From Yamagishiella unicocca (taxonomy: Eukaryota; Chlorophyta; Chlorophyceae; Chlamydomonadales; Volvocaceae), in NCBI GenBank assembly GCA_003116995.1, contig BDSL01000019.1:310001-374000 (forward strand): 64,000 nt of DNA. Direction: 5' to 3'. The notes beneath the pieces are model-generated. The model was not told where the DNA came from. It saw only the letters and a program-made list of their open reading frames with translations, and did no database searches. The translations under genes and the position numbers were made by a program. Below, in pieces: positions 9,959-21,041 of the stretch (the stretch's first letter is position 1; every line of letters begins with the position of its first letter).

Positions 9959-11838
9959 ATGCAAAACATCACGAGCATGTGCAACCACGCTACAGCCCAT
10001 CGAGCCCTGATACGGTCATGCCAATCCTCGCCCGCTCCCCCCGCTAGGCCGCTGCCTTGCACCCGACGGCAAACGGCTCGGTGGCTCACCCAACAGCACC
10101 TCGTCAGTATACCCGGGCGCAACGTCCATGCACGCATTTTCGAAGGCCTTAAGAACCTGTTTCCAGGCAGCAGCAGCAGCAGCAGCAAGCCGCAACCCAG
10201 CAGCGAGGCCCCGGATGCCGAGGAGGATGAGGAGGACGAGGGCGCGGAGATGAGGCGGCTAGACACGGAGAGCGGCGGCCTGGCGGAGGACCAGGCGGTT
10301 TTCGGACCACTGGTGGGTGCCTGCTGCCGTCACTGGTGGGTCCCTGCTGCCGCTACTGGCTCTGATTGGGAGGGTGTTGAGACCCCGGCGCCGGGATTAC
10401 GGCTGCCGGCTGCCGCTGCTGCCGGACTGACGCCACGCTGTCGCGCCGTGGTGAAGCACCGGTAAACCTGCTTCATTTAACACTTCCCCCTTCATTTTTA
10501 CGCTTCCGCCTTTCTTTTGTCGCCCACCTGGCGGCCTCCCTTCGTCCCCCTCGCCAGGCTGTCCTGCTGGTGGGTTTCCAGGCTGATGAGGTGGAGGCGT
10601 TCCGGAGCTACATGCTGGAAATGGAGGCGGATATGGTCAAGGTGAGGGGGGCTGATGTGGGCCTACACATTACCCTCCTGCACCGAGAGCATGAATGCAC
10701 CTAGAGCTGCTGCTGCTGCAGTAACGGCGACCCGGCGTCCTGCTGACAGCCTGTCCCCTCCGGTGCCCGCTCCAACCACCACCTGACCACCGACCCCCCG
10801 GGCAGATCGTGCCCTGCTCCCCAGCCATGATGGAGGGGACGCTGCAGTCGGCGCTCGAGTCGGAGTTCCCGAAGTTTGAGCAGGTGTGTGGTGTGGGGCT
10901 GAGGGCCGAACCTTATAGCTTTTTCCCTGCGCACGCTGTTACGGCTGGGCTTACTACCTTGTCACATTCGTTCGCCTTGAGTGTGGGTAGAAATATCCAA
11001 CTCTTCCCTCCCCACCATGCATCCCTCTGTCCGGTAGCCGCCGCTGGGTACCCGGCGCACGGTCTTCTTAAGCGGCATGGTGGGGGCTGAGGTGATGGAG
11101 GTCATCGCGGCGTACAAGGAGGCCGGTAAGATTAGGAGGCGGGTCAGGGCGTGAGGGGCGAGAGGTGGAGAGCCGGAGGGTTTGAGAGGAGACCCTAGTG
11201 GTGCTTGTGGAGGGACGGAACGGGGCCCGGAGGGTGGAGGCGCAAGGGCAGGCCCACTGGTGGGAGTAAGCGGATGCCCCTTTCGCCGGCAAACACCGAT
11301 AGTTCTTCCCCGCCTGTTCCGCGCCCGCAGGTATGCCCCCCACGGTGTGGGCGGCCGCCGTGCCCAATAACTTTGGTCGGATCGTGCGGGAGCTGGCGGA
11401 GGAGGTGCACACGGACAATGCGGCCATGGTGGGTAACTGGGTTCGACTGAAGGCTAGCGTCCGGCCTGTGGACAGCGGAGGAAAGCCAAGTTTTCGTAGA
11501 AGCAATCAAGCCTGCCCGGGCGGCCGGGTGGGGGCGAGGGTGGGATGATGCGGGACCAGGAGCCCAGGGTGCGCTGAGCGAGGCTAAGGAAGATTGGGGC
11601 ATGGGGACGACGAGACAGCGGCGTAGACAGCACACCTGCATACCGTCAACCATCCGGAATGGATTCAGGCCTCCTGGCCCACTGTCAACAAGCCTATGAA
11701 TGACTGGCACAGCCCAAAGCACCCCATTCAGCCCGGAGCACACCATGTTGAATATGCGGTGTCGTGCGCCACGTGCAGGTTCGTCGCGCTCAGGAGGCGC
11801 AAGCGCGCAAGGCGTTGGAGGAGGAGCAGCAGCAATAG
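9959..11838 (+). CDS. Predicted plastid protein resembling DUF3783
   Basis: Exons: 9959-10312, 10558-10641, 10806-10883, 11038-11125, 11331-11428, 11779-11838. They encode 253 residues. The first about 55 residues are rich in Arg, Ala, Ser and Pro and look like a chloroplast transit peptide. A polyserine and Asp/Glu-rich linker follows. Residues from about 119 form a compact alpha/beta domain. It starts VLLVGFQADEVEAF, continues with IVPCSPAMMEGTL and VFLSGMVGAEVMEVI, and has PPTVWAAAVPNNF near the end. This spacing recalls the DUF3783 family, a small conserved domain of unknown function found in bacteria and plastids. The C-terminus is a short charged helix ending EEEQQQ. No catalytic residues are evident. 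The start is the first good ATG in an open frame; upstream in-frame codons contain no other ATG. The family assignment is from memory of its pattern. Confidence 0.75.
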
Positions 11839-12582
11839 TGGGCTAAGCTGGGGGGACGGCTAAGCTTTGGTGGGGAGGTACTGAAGCGCGTGGAAAGTGG
11901 CACCATGGCCGCGAGGGCCACATGAGTTCTGGCCTTGGTAAGGCTCAGGCATGCGCGGAGGCTACACATGCCTATTCGCTTGAAACCGCGGTCAAACTCC
12001 GCCTGGTTGTGAAAACTGAGCACTTCAGAGTTCGCGCCCATAAAACACCGCAAGTTGAAGCTGCACCACCAATAAACACAAATTGCCAGAGGCCAGTATT
12101 GCGCGAGGCAGCGGCTGCTCCCCTGCTCCACCCACACGCATACACCTCACAAAACCATCCTCCGGGCTTTCCCCAGCATCCACTTTGCCCTCTGACCAGC
12201 ATTCCGCCCGACAGCAAGTCCTTGTCAGCTCCCTCCTTAACAGACCCGTGGGGCAGCTGCATGTTAGACCGTCTTTTAATTTACGTGACGCAGGCAAAGT
12301 CAGACGGCAGTAAGCTATATAATCAGCGACGTCCTGCTTGTAGGAAACCTTCGAGCAAGGCCTGTTTCGTCAAAAAAACCTTAAATTGGAGTGACAGGAA
12401 GAAACGCTCACGCACCCCCACACGCACATCGGAACAAGATGGCAGCCAAGATGGCTTTTCCGCCCAGTGCCGCGCCGCCGATGCACTGGCTCGCCTCGTC
12501 CCCACAAAAGGCATCTGGAAAGGCCGACCGCGCCAAGGGTGGGCGCCGGCATGGGGACCTCCCAACCACACCTTGGGCACTG
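11839..12582. other. Convergent 3' intergenic region
   Basis: This lies between the ends of the DUF3783-like gene (+) and the GRF/CCHC gene (-). It is more AT-rich than the flanking exons. No exon, RNA gene or clear TGTAA signal was recognised. Confidence 0.4.
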
Positions 12583-15383
12583 CTACCTTGAGTTGGGGCA
12601 GCTGCTGGCCCAGTGGCCTGTTGCAGGCGGGCGATGGGAAAAGGTTAGGAACAATAGGATTATTGACTGGCACATCGCACATGACACGGGCAAGTTCGGT
12701 GTGTTGGATTGCCAGAAGCCCGCGAGTATGCAGATATGTGCCACTGCGGTAGACAGGGAGGAAGAGCGAAGGGCAGACTGGATGATAGCGAAGCCTGCAA
12801 CATAGCAACCCACCTGGCTGACCGCACTTGTAGCAGTTTCCCTTGCCGCCTCCGCCTCCTCCGCCTCCGCCGCCCCCGCCGTAGCCGCTACCGCCGCCGT
12901 AACCACCACCTCCCCCACCGCCGCCGTAACCGCCAGCCCCTCCGCCACCGTCTCGGCCAAAGCGGCTGGCAAACGACTGGGGCGGTCCCCCTCCGCCGCC
13001 ACGTCCACCGTAGCCTCCCCCTCCCCCACCCTGCTTGGTGGGGCAGCTGCTGGCCCAGTGGCCTGGCCGCACAGGGACATGAACAGGGCGTTGATGCGGT
13101 ATCAGCTGTGGGCGGCTGGCATCTTGTATTTCAAACGCATCACGATACGAGGCCGGTGAGTAGCTCGCTCTGGCATGAGAGGCGACATGCTGGTTTTACA
13201 GGATGGCACTACAGCACAGCCCCACACCTATTGGCGTGGATACACAAAGCGTGCTGGTGTGGTCCTGGCTCCCCGACCTATGGCCGCCCACCGTCCACCG
13301 CCAGCGTGTTGCTCGGCAGAGGGGGCAACTGGAATCCTGGCAACGGATTCAACATCCGACACTCACCTTCCTGGTGGCAGAGGTAGCATGGTTTGCCCCC
13401 TCCGGCGCCGCCACCGCCGCCCCCACCACCAAAGCCACCACCGCCTCCAAAGCCACCACCACCTCCGGCGGCCTTCTGCGGGCAGGAGCTGGCGAAATGA
13501 CCTGCAGCCCGACATCACGTACAGCTGTTAGTGACGTGCACCGTCGGGACAGATCAGCTAGGAATTGCTGGAGTCAGCATCAGCGTCTGTGACATTATCT
13601 TTTCCCTATGCACAGATTGTGGAGAGGGCTTGGGGTAGGGCTACCGCATCGAATCAAATAATGCCGCAGAAGCTGCGCTGGACGCAGAGCGGAGGTTTAC
13701 GCCGCTGCTTACCTGGCTCGTTGCACAGGAAGCAAGCCCCTCCGGCGGCAGCTCCACCGCCACCGCCACCGGGTGCGGGGGATTTGCCGACTTCGTCAGC
13801 CCACTGGAAGAAGCGGCAACGTGTGGTATCCTGTGCACAGGACGCCGCACACGAGCAGATCACACCAGGCGATAACCCGTGAGTGCGGCCGACTGGGACG
13901 GAACAAAAGACCCTGGACGCCAGTGCAGGTGAACAAAGCGACATGGGCCCAGGACACATGACCCTCAGTGCGCGGTTCACGCAGCCCACATGGCCACATC
14001 CCGCCAATCCTTACTCGCGATACGCCCCTCGGCTTTCCGGACACGCATCAAATCTCTGCCCAGCCTCCGGCGCCCTCGCCGCGACCCCAGCGCCCGACCC
14101 ACATCGCGCATCTTGGGGCATGCGAAGAACTGCCGACCGGGGTTGTTGGCGCTGTTGGAGGTCTTCACCGGGCAGTCGACTCCGCACATGCACTTGACAA
14201 ACTCGTCACTGCCCGGGGCGGGGGCCGCCTGATCTGTAGGAGCTACATAGGCGCCTGTGGCGCCACCATAGGTACCCCCGGCCTGCTGGCTGCTGTAGGG
14301 ATTGGCAGCTGCCGCACTTGTACTGACTGCCTGGCTGTTGGCGTAAGGATTGGCAACGTACGGGTTGCCACCGTACGCGCCGTGGCTGCCTCCGCCGTAC
14401 GCACCTCCGCCCCCGGCACCATACGCGCCACCACCAGTCTGCGAGGCCCCGCCTGCACCGCCCCCCTCCAGCTCGTCCTCCCACTTGAAGAACTTGCACT
14501 GCTCGCCCTGCGGCTTCGGGCATTTGAAGAAGCCACGGCCTGGATTCTTTCCGGTGTTGGACACGCGCTTGATGCACGGCTCGCCACACTGACACGCCGG
14601 GATATTGTCCTGCTGGTCAGGACCGGTACCATTGACACCGGCATCGGGACCGCCACTGCCAGCCTGGAGTTCGCCCGGTGCATTGTAAGCCCCGCCGGTG
14701 TCGGTGCGGTTGTTGTCGTAGGTAGTCGGCACGGCGTGCTGGTAGCCAGGTGCGCCCCCCGCCGCCCGCTTGGCGGCCGGTGGCTGATAGGCGTTGTCGT
14801 ATCCGTTGGGATCCTGGTCCAAAGTGTCGGTGTTCTTCTTCACTAGATCGTATGCGCCGGGCGTGTTCACGTCGACATGGTGCTGTCGTAGGGAAAGGAG
14901 GGGATGGTTGGGCAACATGTCGTACCTAGGGTTAGGATAGTGAACCACAAACTTTTCAGCGCTGCATAGCTGTGCATATTTGCAGAAACGCATGCCGATG
15001 GCGTGCTGTTGCGCTGATCATTTGCACGGAGGGAAGGGCAGCAAGACTACTAGCCGCTCCACTTACATCGTCCCCCAGCCCACGACCGCGCTTGCTTCCT
15101 ACAGCCCCTGCAACAAGGGAACGACTCGTATTAAGATCATGGGCATCGGACGCGTGATTTCACTTGGACATACCGGCATCCGCCACGTATGGATTCGTGG
15201 GCCCAGTCGCTTGTGCTGCTGGCATAGTCTTGGCCGGTGCGGGCCTGCAAAAGCAGATATTATGACCGTATAAGTAACGTCAAACACAAGGTTACCTGGT
15301 CCGCAAACCGCGAACCTGTATTCGATTTGGTCGAAGTCTTCGTCGATGTCGCCATCATCATATCCATAGCCATCATCTGCCAT
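12583..15383 (-). CDS. GRF-type and CCHC zinc-finger nucleic-acid-binding protein
   Basis: Exons on the minus strand: 15383-15316 (end uncertain), 15244-15174, 15107-15067, 14882-14103, 13830-13713, 13501-13367, 13062-12814, 12617-12583. They give about 498 residues. The N-terminus is acidic (MADDGYGYDDGDIDEDFDQ). Two GRF zinc fingers follow: about 157-196 (CQCGEPC..NPGRGFFKCPKP..CKFFKWED) and about 291-332 (CMCGVDC..NNPGRQFFACPK..CRFFQWAD). Three CX2CX4HX4C knuckles lie at about 353-366, 398-411 and 481-494, joined by long Gly/Tyr/Phe-rich linkers. Each knuckle continues into a near-identical ASSCP motif. GRF fingers bind single-stranded DNA or RNA in APE2, TOP3A and NEIL3, so a role in ssDNA or RNA binding is likely. 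No catalytic domain is visible. The exon 1 donor (GTTCGC) is weak; a donor at 15295 looks better but breaks frame. Exons 2-8 are phase-consistent. Confidence 0.85.
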
Positions 15384-16687
15384 AGCTTCAGCTAATTGCG
15401 GTGCTAGGAACCGCGGCGAAGAACTGTATGATTTCAAATGCCTGCTTGCCGTCCACCGCGAAGATAACAGGATGCAAAGGCGCACGCGTTTGGGAGTTGT
15501 ACAAGTTGCCTATGGATAAGCAAATATTCGTGCCGAAATCTGCATTGTGCGCCACTAGGCATGCTTTGCGCGCGATGCACGGTGTGAAATTGTCGTACAA
15601 CATCCAAAATCCAAACCCAGGATGCCGTGACCCAGAACAAACCCACCCAAACCTACTGTTTACCAACGTTTATCCTCCTCACCTACACGTTTTATAGATG
15701 CACACGTGTAGCAGTTTATGCATCGACCACAGCTGAGGATGTGTGGCGGATCGCCGAGCCATCTAGGAAGCACTTGTCAAAGCATACCTGTCGTGACACG
15801 TCCGGGACTGTCCTAGCCGGCTACCAGCGCTACCAGCGCCGCAGATGTATGCTTGGTACGGCTTGGCGCCCGTGAAGCTGCTACCGTTGCGAGAGGGCTT
15901 GTCCGGCCGGCTTGTCTTTGGCAGGATATGGCAGGCTAGTGCTCGGCTGGTCAGTGCTTTGGGGCCCTGGGGCACACACGTGAGCACAGAGCATTAATGC
16001 TTACAGACGCGCAGGGGCTTGATAGGCCGAATCAATAACTGTCCGAAGCTCACCCCTTTCCCGACCAACATGTGAAAAGGTAAGCATACCCAAGTTCCAG
16101 TACGGTAGGGTCATGTGCTTTTGTGGCTTGCACAATCGCACTAGTGGCGTCTTTGTAACCAGCACAAGTGCGCAGCCCTTCCGCGCTCCCGTACATGCGT
16201 CCACATCAACAGCATCCACGTCAACATCACCATAACAAATTAGATACCAAGACATGACAGCCAAACACAATCACCGCCATCATGAGCACTATCACCGCAG
16301 GACGTACGCTGCACCCACCGGTCGCCTGCGCGACGCGGAGCCGTCTCTCGCTTCTTCTCACAGCAACACATGGGCAGCCGCAAACCGCGCCAGCGCCCCC
16401 CGCGCACACCACCGACCACCATTCTGGGCCCAATTACCAGCAGCGTTCCGATTCCAGTTCAGAGCCCCTCCACGTGTGCGACGACGGCCCGAAACCGACG
16501 TCCATTTCCCAGTCCTTGCACGCAGCTTCATGAGACGAGTCGCAGCCGCGCAGGCACTGCCCTCACACCACTCCCGCGAGACACTCTCCGCCGTCGCACC
16601 ACACCAACCGTTACAACAACCAAATGGCCGCTAGCAGCCCTCACCCACCGTGCCGATTATTCCCACGTAGCTTCATCCCCCCCGAGG
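15384..16687. other. Intergenic region upstream of the GRF/CCHC gene
   Basis: This is about 1.3 kb between two minus-strand genes. It should contain the GRF/CCHC promoter and the 3' UTR of the protease gene. Minus-strand TGTAA signals are seen at 16615-16611 and 16005-16001. The part from about 16250 to 16680 is rich in CA and CCA. No exon was supported. Confidence 0.4.
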
Positions 16688-19367
16688 TCACCGCCCCGGT
16701 GTCAAGGCGTCGCTGGTTGCAGCTCCACTATCTGTAATCGTGAGGTCGGCCTGCAGGGCGATCATGCCGTGTAGGGCGTACGGGAGTTGGCAGGTAGAAG
16801 GAGCCAATCATCGATCCCATGTAGGGTGTACGGGGAGTGGGCAGGTTGAAAGGGGGGCGGCCAGCGGGCACAAGGTTGCTAGGGGCGCTATGGGTCGTTC
16901 CACGCAGGCCCGCGCCATCAGCTGCTTGCCTAAGCTGTCAAATGCTTGACCTCAACCCTCGCTCCTGGCCTGCCCTTTGGCCGCCTCTCCCCTCCCTTCC
17001 CCCGGCCATGGGCCCGTCTCAGCCCCCACGGGGCTGCAGGTGCACATACCAGCTGCTGGTGCTGCTGAGCGATCTGGGACCGCAGCCAGGCGTTGACGTC
17101 CGGGTTCCGCAGGTTGCTGAAGACGGTGGCGGGGTTGGGCTGCGGGCAGCCGAAGCCCTTGCGGCGGGGGAAGCCGAACGAGACCTGCCCCACGAGCACG
17201 TCCTCTTCGCTGTCGCCGCCGTCATCTCCTTCCGATCTGCTGCTCAAGATAAGGGGTCCGCCGGAGTCCCCTGCGCAGGTGATTCCTGCGCGCAGGCGAC
17301 GGGCGGCGGGAGCCGAGCCGCCGCAGGGCTCGGTGGCGAGTGGGATGGATGTCTAGGACAGGACAAACGTCGACACGGGTGCAAACGGCGCGTCATCCTC
17401 CGCAAGGCCATGACAGGGAGAAGGTATTTCACAATGGCGCCATGCAGGCTCGCGCCACGCCCCACAACTGCGTCGACACGCTGGGAGTCGTTACGCCAGG
17501 TGGCGCACCTGTGGTGCACAGCATGCGCTTCGTGATCCCTGTGCCGTACGGTCTGAACAGGCCACGGCAAACGTCCGTCTCCAGGGGCGTCACCCCGCCC
17601 TGCCGCAGCGCGCTGCTGAGCGTGTTTTCCTCCGTCGCCCCCCAGCCCAGCACTGTCAGCCGGGGGGAGGGCGCTAACGACTGGTCCTGCTGCGGCAGCC
17701 TGGAGGCCGCCCGGCGGGCGGCGGCGGGGTGGTGGGGCGGCGCCCCGAGGATTGGGGTGAAGGTATAGGACATAATCATGGCGGGATAAATGATGGTGGG
17801 TGGTGGTGATGTTGGTGGTGGTGGTGGCGGCGACTAGGCATGTGCGATGTGCAGGCACGCCGGCAGGGCGGGAGGTGCCGGTAGCAGGGCGCCCGCAGGA
17901 GGGTGCTGCGCGGGCTGCCGCACCTGACGGCCCGGGCACCCGAGGGCGCGTCCTCCGCCAGCACCAGCACTGCGACGTCGAAGTCGAAGATGCTGCGGCG
18001 ATGCGGGTAGGAGGTGGCACAGGTGGTCAGAGCAAGACCACCACGGAACACGAAGCCCTGCCTGCCACGGAACGCCCACCACGTCTGCCACCCCCTCGCA
18101 TCCAGCCCACGGAACGTGATGTACGGCAACCGCCCGCCCTTGGCTTCAAAAGCTCCAACCCAACCCGCCCGGTCTCACCCTGGGTTATACCGCGGGTGTG
18201 GAATGCTCCTGGACGCCAGCGCCGGACCCGCCGCGAGTCCACCCGTGCTGCCCAGACCCACCAGCGCCGCCAGGGCGCTTACCAGCGCAGCGCCGCTGCC
18301 GGCGCTGCCGCTGTTGAGCTTGCTGGCGCCGGCAGCCGCTGCTGCTGCGATGCGGGACCCGCCGCTGGCGCCGCCGGCTCCCGGCATTCCCAGCCCGTCG
18401 CCTTGTATTTGCTGCAGTCGATCCAGGCCCAGGTACACCAGCGGGTTGATGGTGCCGCCCACGGAGGGGCTGACGCAGTGGCCGGCGGTGACGACCAGCC
18501 TGGCGGGCAAGGAGGGAGGGAAGCGATGGAGGGAGGCAGGAGGAATCGAGGAAGAAGCTGGGTGGAAAGGCACGACAATCGCTTGGTGTGGTTGGCTTAC
18601 CAAAGCAAAATTACGGTATTTGACCGAAATGGTTGCGGTATGGGGCGGAGTGGCGGCGGCGTTTAGACCTGCGGCCGGCACTCCGTGTTTGGTCCCGGTG
18701 TTCACTCGCGAACAACGCACCTGGGGTGGATCAACGAGCCGGCGCACAGGTACGAGCCGTCCGGCCTCGCCACCACCGCCACGTAGGGGTACCTGCATGT
18801 AGGCGGGCCGCATGAGTCATGCCGTAATTAAACGGACTAGGGTTGGTCGCTATTGCGCTGAAGACGAGGGAACCCGCATTATAAGCAGAGTCTCTCCGGC
18901 CACCTGGAAATCGAGGCCAGTTGGCCATTCTGGATGAGCTTCCTGGCCGGTGGCCTTCGCCACAAGGCGCTCGCTGCCGCCGGCCCGCCCAGATGCCCTC
19001 GATGGGCACCGCCACTGAGCCAATGCGGCGCCAAGGACGCTATCGGAGGTGTTGGCTGTGGCAGTAGCGGCACGACGCCGGCAGTCAGCCGCTGCTCGTC
19101 GTCGTTCGTCGCAGCAGCGGGCAGGGGCAGAGGCAGGGGCTGCGGCCACCAGGCTGTCAGGTCGCGGAGTCGCGTGGACGGCGCATGGTTGGCCCCCCGC
19201 ACGGGTGCCGACGACACCTCCGACGATCCGCCGGCCAGGGCGAGCAGGAGGAGGTACTGGTGGGCATAGAGTAGCGCGCAGGTCCACGCGATTCCCCGCC
19301 AACCGATGACCCACGGGTCGGCGCTAACGGTCGTCTGGAGCTGCTGCAGGCCGAGCCGGCCGCGCAT
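16688..19367 (-). CDS. Membrane-anchored trypsin-like (S1 family) serine protease
   Basis: Exons on the minus strand: 19367-18904, 18792-18721, 18499-18179, 17992-17924, 17699-17509, 17285-17050, 16750-16688. They give 471 residues. The catalytic triad is complete: His186 in TAGHC, Asp291 in FDFDVAVL and Ser380 in CAGDSGGPL. The N-terminal prodomain (about 1-143) has a hydrophobic segment near residues 25-47 that could be a signal peptide or anchor. Activation cleavage is predicted at K143-L144, before LIQNGQLASISRYPYV, which corresponds to the trypsin IVGG..PY start. A long Gly/Ala/Ser-rich insert lies between the His and Asp blocks. The position equal to Asp189 of trypsin is Ile374, arguing against Arg/Lys specificity. 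It probably acts in the secretory path or outside the cell. The last 20-residue exon is less certain; without it the frame runs on to 16930. Confidence 0.85.
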
Positions 19368-20158
19368 TGCACTCCGCCTGCCTTCGCCGCTGCGAGTGTA
19401 TACGTGATGTACTCAAATGCGTGTTTCGATCAATGCAATGAAAGCGCTAATAGTGTGTAGGGAAGAGAGTGACGGAGAGTGTAGGACAGGGCCAGGGCCC
19501 TAAATAAGCTTCAGCGACAACCCTTCAGGGCAGCTTTACAGGGCAAATAACAGCGGGCAAGGCCAAAAGTCAAGGTGGCCCAATCCCAAACAACGTAATA
19601 GGCTCTTCACGCAGTTACCCTTTCACGGCTTTGATGGGCGAAGGGCCGGACAGTGGCAACACAGGTGTCAGTCAGGAAAACGGCTCCCTACTGAGCGATG
19701 GACCTCCCTCACGTCAACCCTGACGATGTTTATGATGACCTGTACAAGTTGTGAGCGGCTGCTGCAGTTGCTATGGCCCTTTGCCACGCTTTAAGACTCG
19801 GTAGCGCTTCTTTGTAAAGGACAGACGCGCGCAGTAGTTGTTCATCAGGATCAAACATCACAGCGCGGACCGCATGGAACGATGCAGTGCACTGTTCCTA
19901 GCGGCCTGGAACCTCCACAGTTGATCTGATTCCAACACAACCTCAACCGTTACAACAACAACCTCAAATCTGCGACCTGCCACACGCAATGCGTGCATTC
20001 AACGCACTAAACACTCCGCAACCTCGGTCGCGAACTACCAGCGATGCAAATAGCTCTCGAGCAGCGTCCAGCGAAACACATCATAACATAAATATGCCCC
20101 GTGCAAGATCGAAGCACAACACTCCCACGCTCCGACTAATAATTCACCTTCCTGCGAC
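19368..20158. other. Intergenic region upstream of the protease gene
   Basis: This is about 0.8 kb and AT-richer than the exons. It should hold the protease promoter and the 3' UTR of the small membrane protein gene, with a minus-strand TGTAA at 19954-19950. No exon was found. Confidence 0.4.
19945..19960 (-). terminator. Extended poly(A) element around TGTAA
   Basis: The plus strand reads CAACCGTTACAACAAC, so the minus strand carries TGTAA in GT-rich flanks. The same 16 bases occur at 16606-16621. Both copies lie just past minus-strand stop codons (about 205 and 75 nt away), which supports a 3'-end role. Confidence 0.45.
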
Positions 20159-21041
20159 CTAATCCACCGCCGCACTGCCCGCACTGCCCGCTACTGCGTC
20201 CGCACCCGCGCCCGCGCCCGCCCTGCTGCTCTGCACCAGCACCACGGCCATGACCACATGCGCCGCCACATCGAAGACGGTGCCAGCCGTGTACCAGGCC
20301 ACTTGCAGCGGCGGGAAGCGGCGCAACCGCTCAGCCATGCTGCGCAGCGCCGACATGGCGACCACCTAAGGCAGGAAGGAGCGGGTTTGTAACATGTGTA
20401 CATGGGAGGCGGGCAGGTGGAAAACAGATGTATGTAAGCATGTTGGGACGGTTGCGCGCAGGGAAAATGTGCGTACGGCCCTCTCCGCCACCGTGCGTTT
20501 GGAATAACAAAGCGCCGGCGTCAACGTGACGACCCGGCTCCGGCTCTTTGATGGACGGACCCGCGGGTCACCTACCTGGCGCGTGTGCGGCAGCTCCCAC
20601 GTGGCGATGTAGTACACGTGCAGCGCCGCGTGGCTGGTGGCCGCTACTGCCGCCAGCAGGATCCACCAGCTGGAAGGATCCGGTGGCGATGGCGCCAGGA
20701 GATACACGGCTGCAAGAGAGAGCTGCGGGGCCGGAGGAGAGAATCGTAAACCACCAAAGGTGATGATACGCCCGGCATGAGGTGGCGAGCGAAACGGACA
20801 CGCGCATCCGGGATCCATTTGGATCAAGACTCTCTGGCATTGCGGAGGGTTATTGGACACAAGTCCGGATGGTGGGCGCAGCGGTGCATGAGCATATCAT
20901 GCTCATGTGGCGGTGAGCAGCCAGCAGAACAAGGGCTGTCTGTCTCGCTGAGGCCGTGCGTACCTCCGCGACCCGTGGGTCGCACGAATTATGAGTAAAC
21001 AGTGACGGTTGTCCAATCAGGCAAGCAGCGCGCTGTGCCAT
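20159..21041 (-). CDS. Small predicted membrane protein of unknown function
   Basis: Exons on the minus strand: 21041-20964, 20722-20576, 20365-20159. They give 143 residues with phase 0 at each junction. Exon 2 opens after a strong pyrimidine-rich acceptor. It contains a hydrophobic segment (WWILLAAVAATSHAALHVYYI, about residues 43-63). Exon 3 contains a second (VAWYTAGTVFDVAAHVVMAVVLVQ). A short basic loop (RSMAERLRRF) separates them, suggesting a two-pass hairpin membrane protein, and the tail is Ala/Gly-rich. No family was recognised. Exons 2 and 3 are well supported. Exon 1 is a phase-compatible choice with a usable ATG, and further upstream exons cannot be excluded. Confidence 0.55.

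Noticed and set aside
16250..16780. Plus-strand open frames in CA-rich sequence downstream of the protease gene
   Set aside because: Their length comes from low-complexity CA/CCA composition. They have no domain and overlap the protease 3' UTR.
17263..17285. Acceptor immediately before GDSGGP in the protease gene
   Set aside because: It keeps frame, but the acceptor at 17286 adds ITCA and supplies the conserved cysteine two residues before Gly-Asp-Ser, so it was preferred.
19218..19232. RRIVGG in another frame of the protease first exon, resembling a trypsin activation site
   Set aside because: It is out of frame with the exon that joins in phase to YPYVAVV, and what follows lacks the expected spacing. 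The in-frame KLIQNG site fits better.
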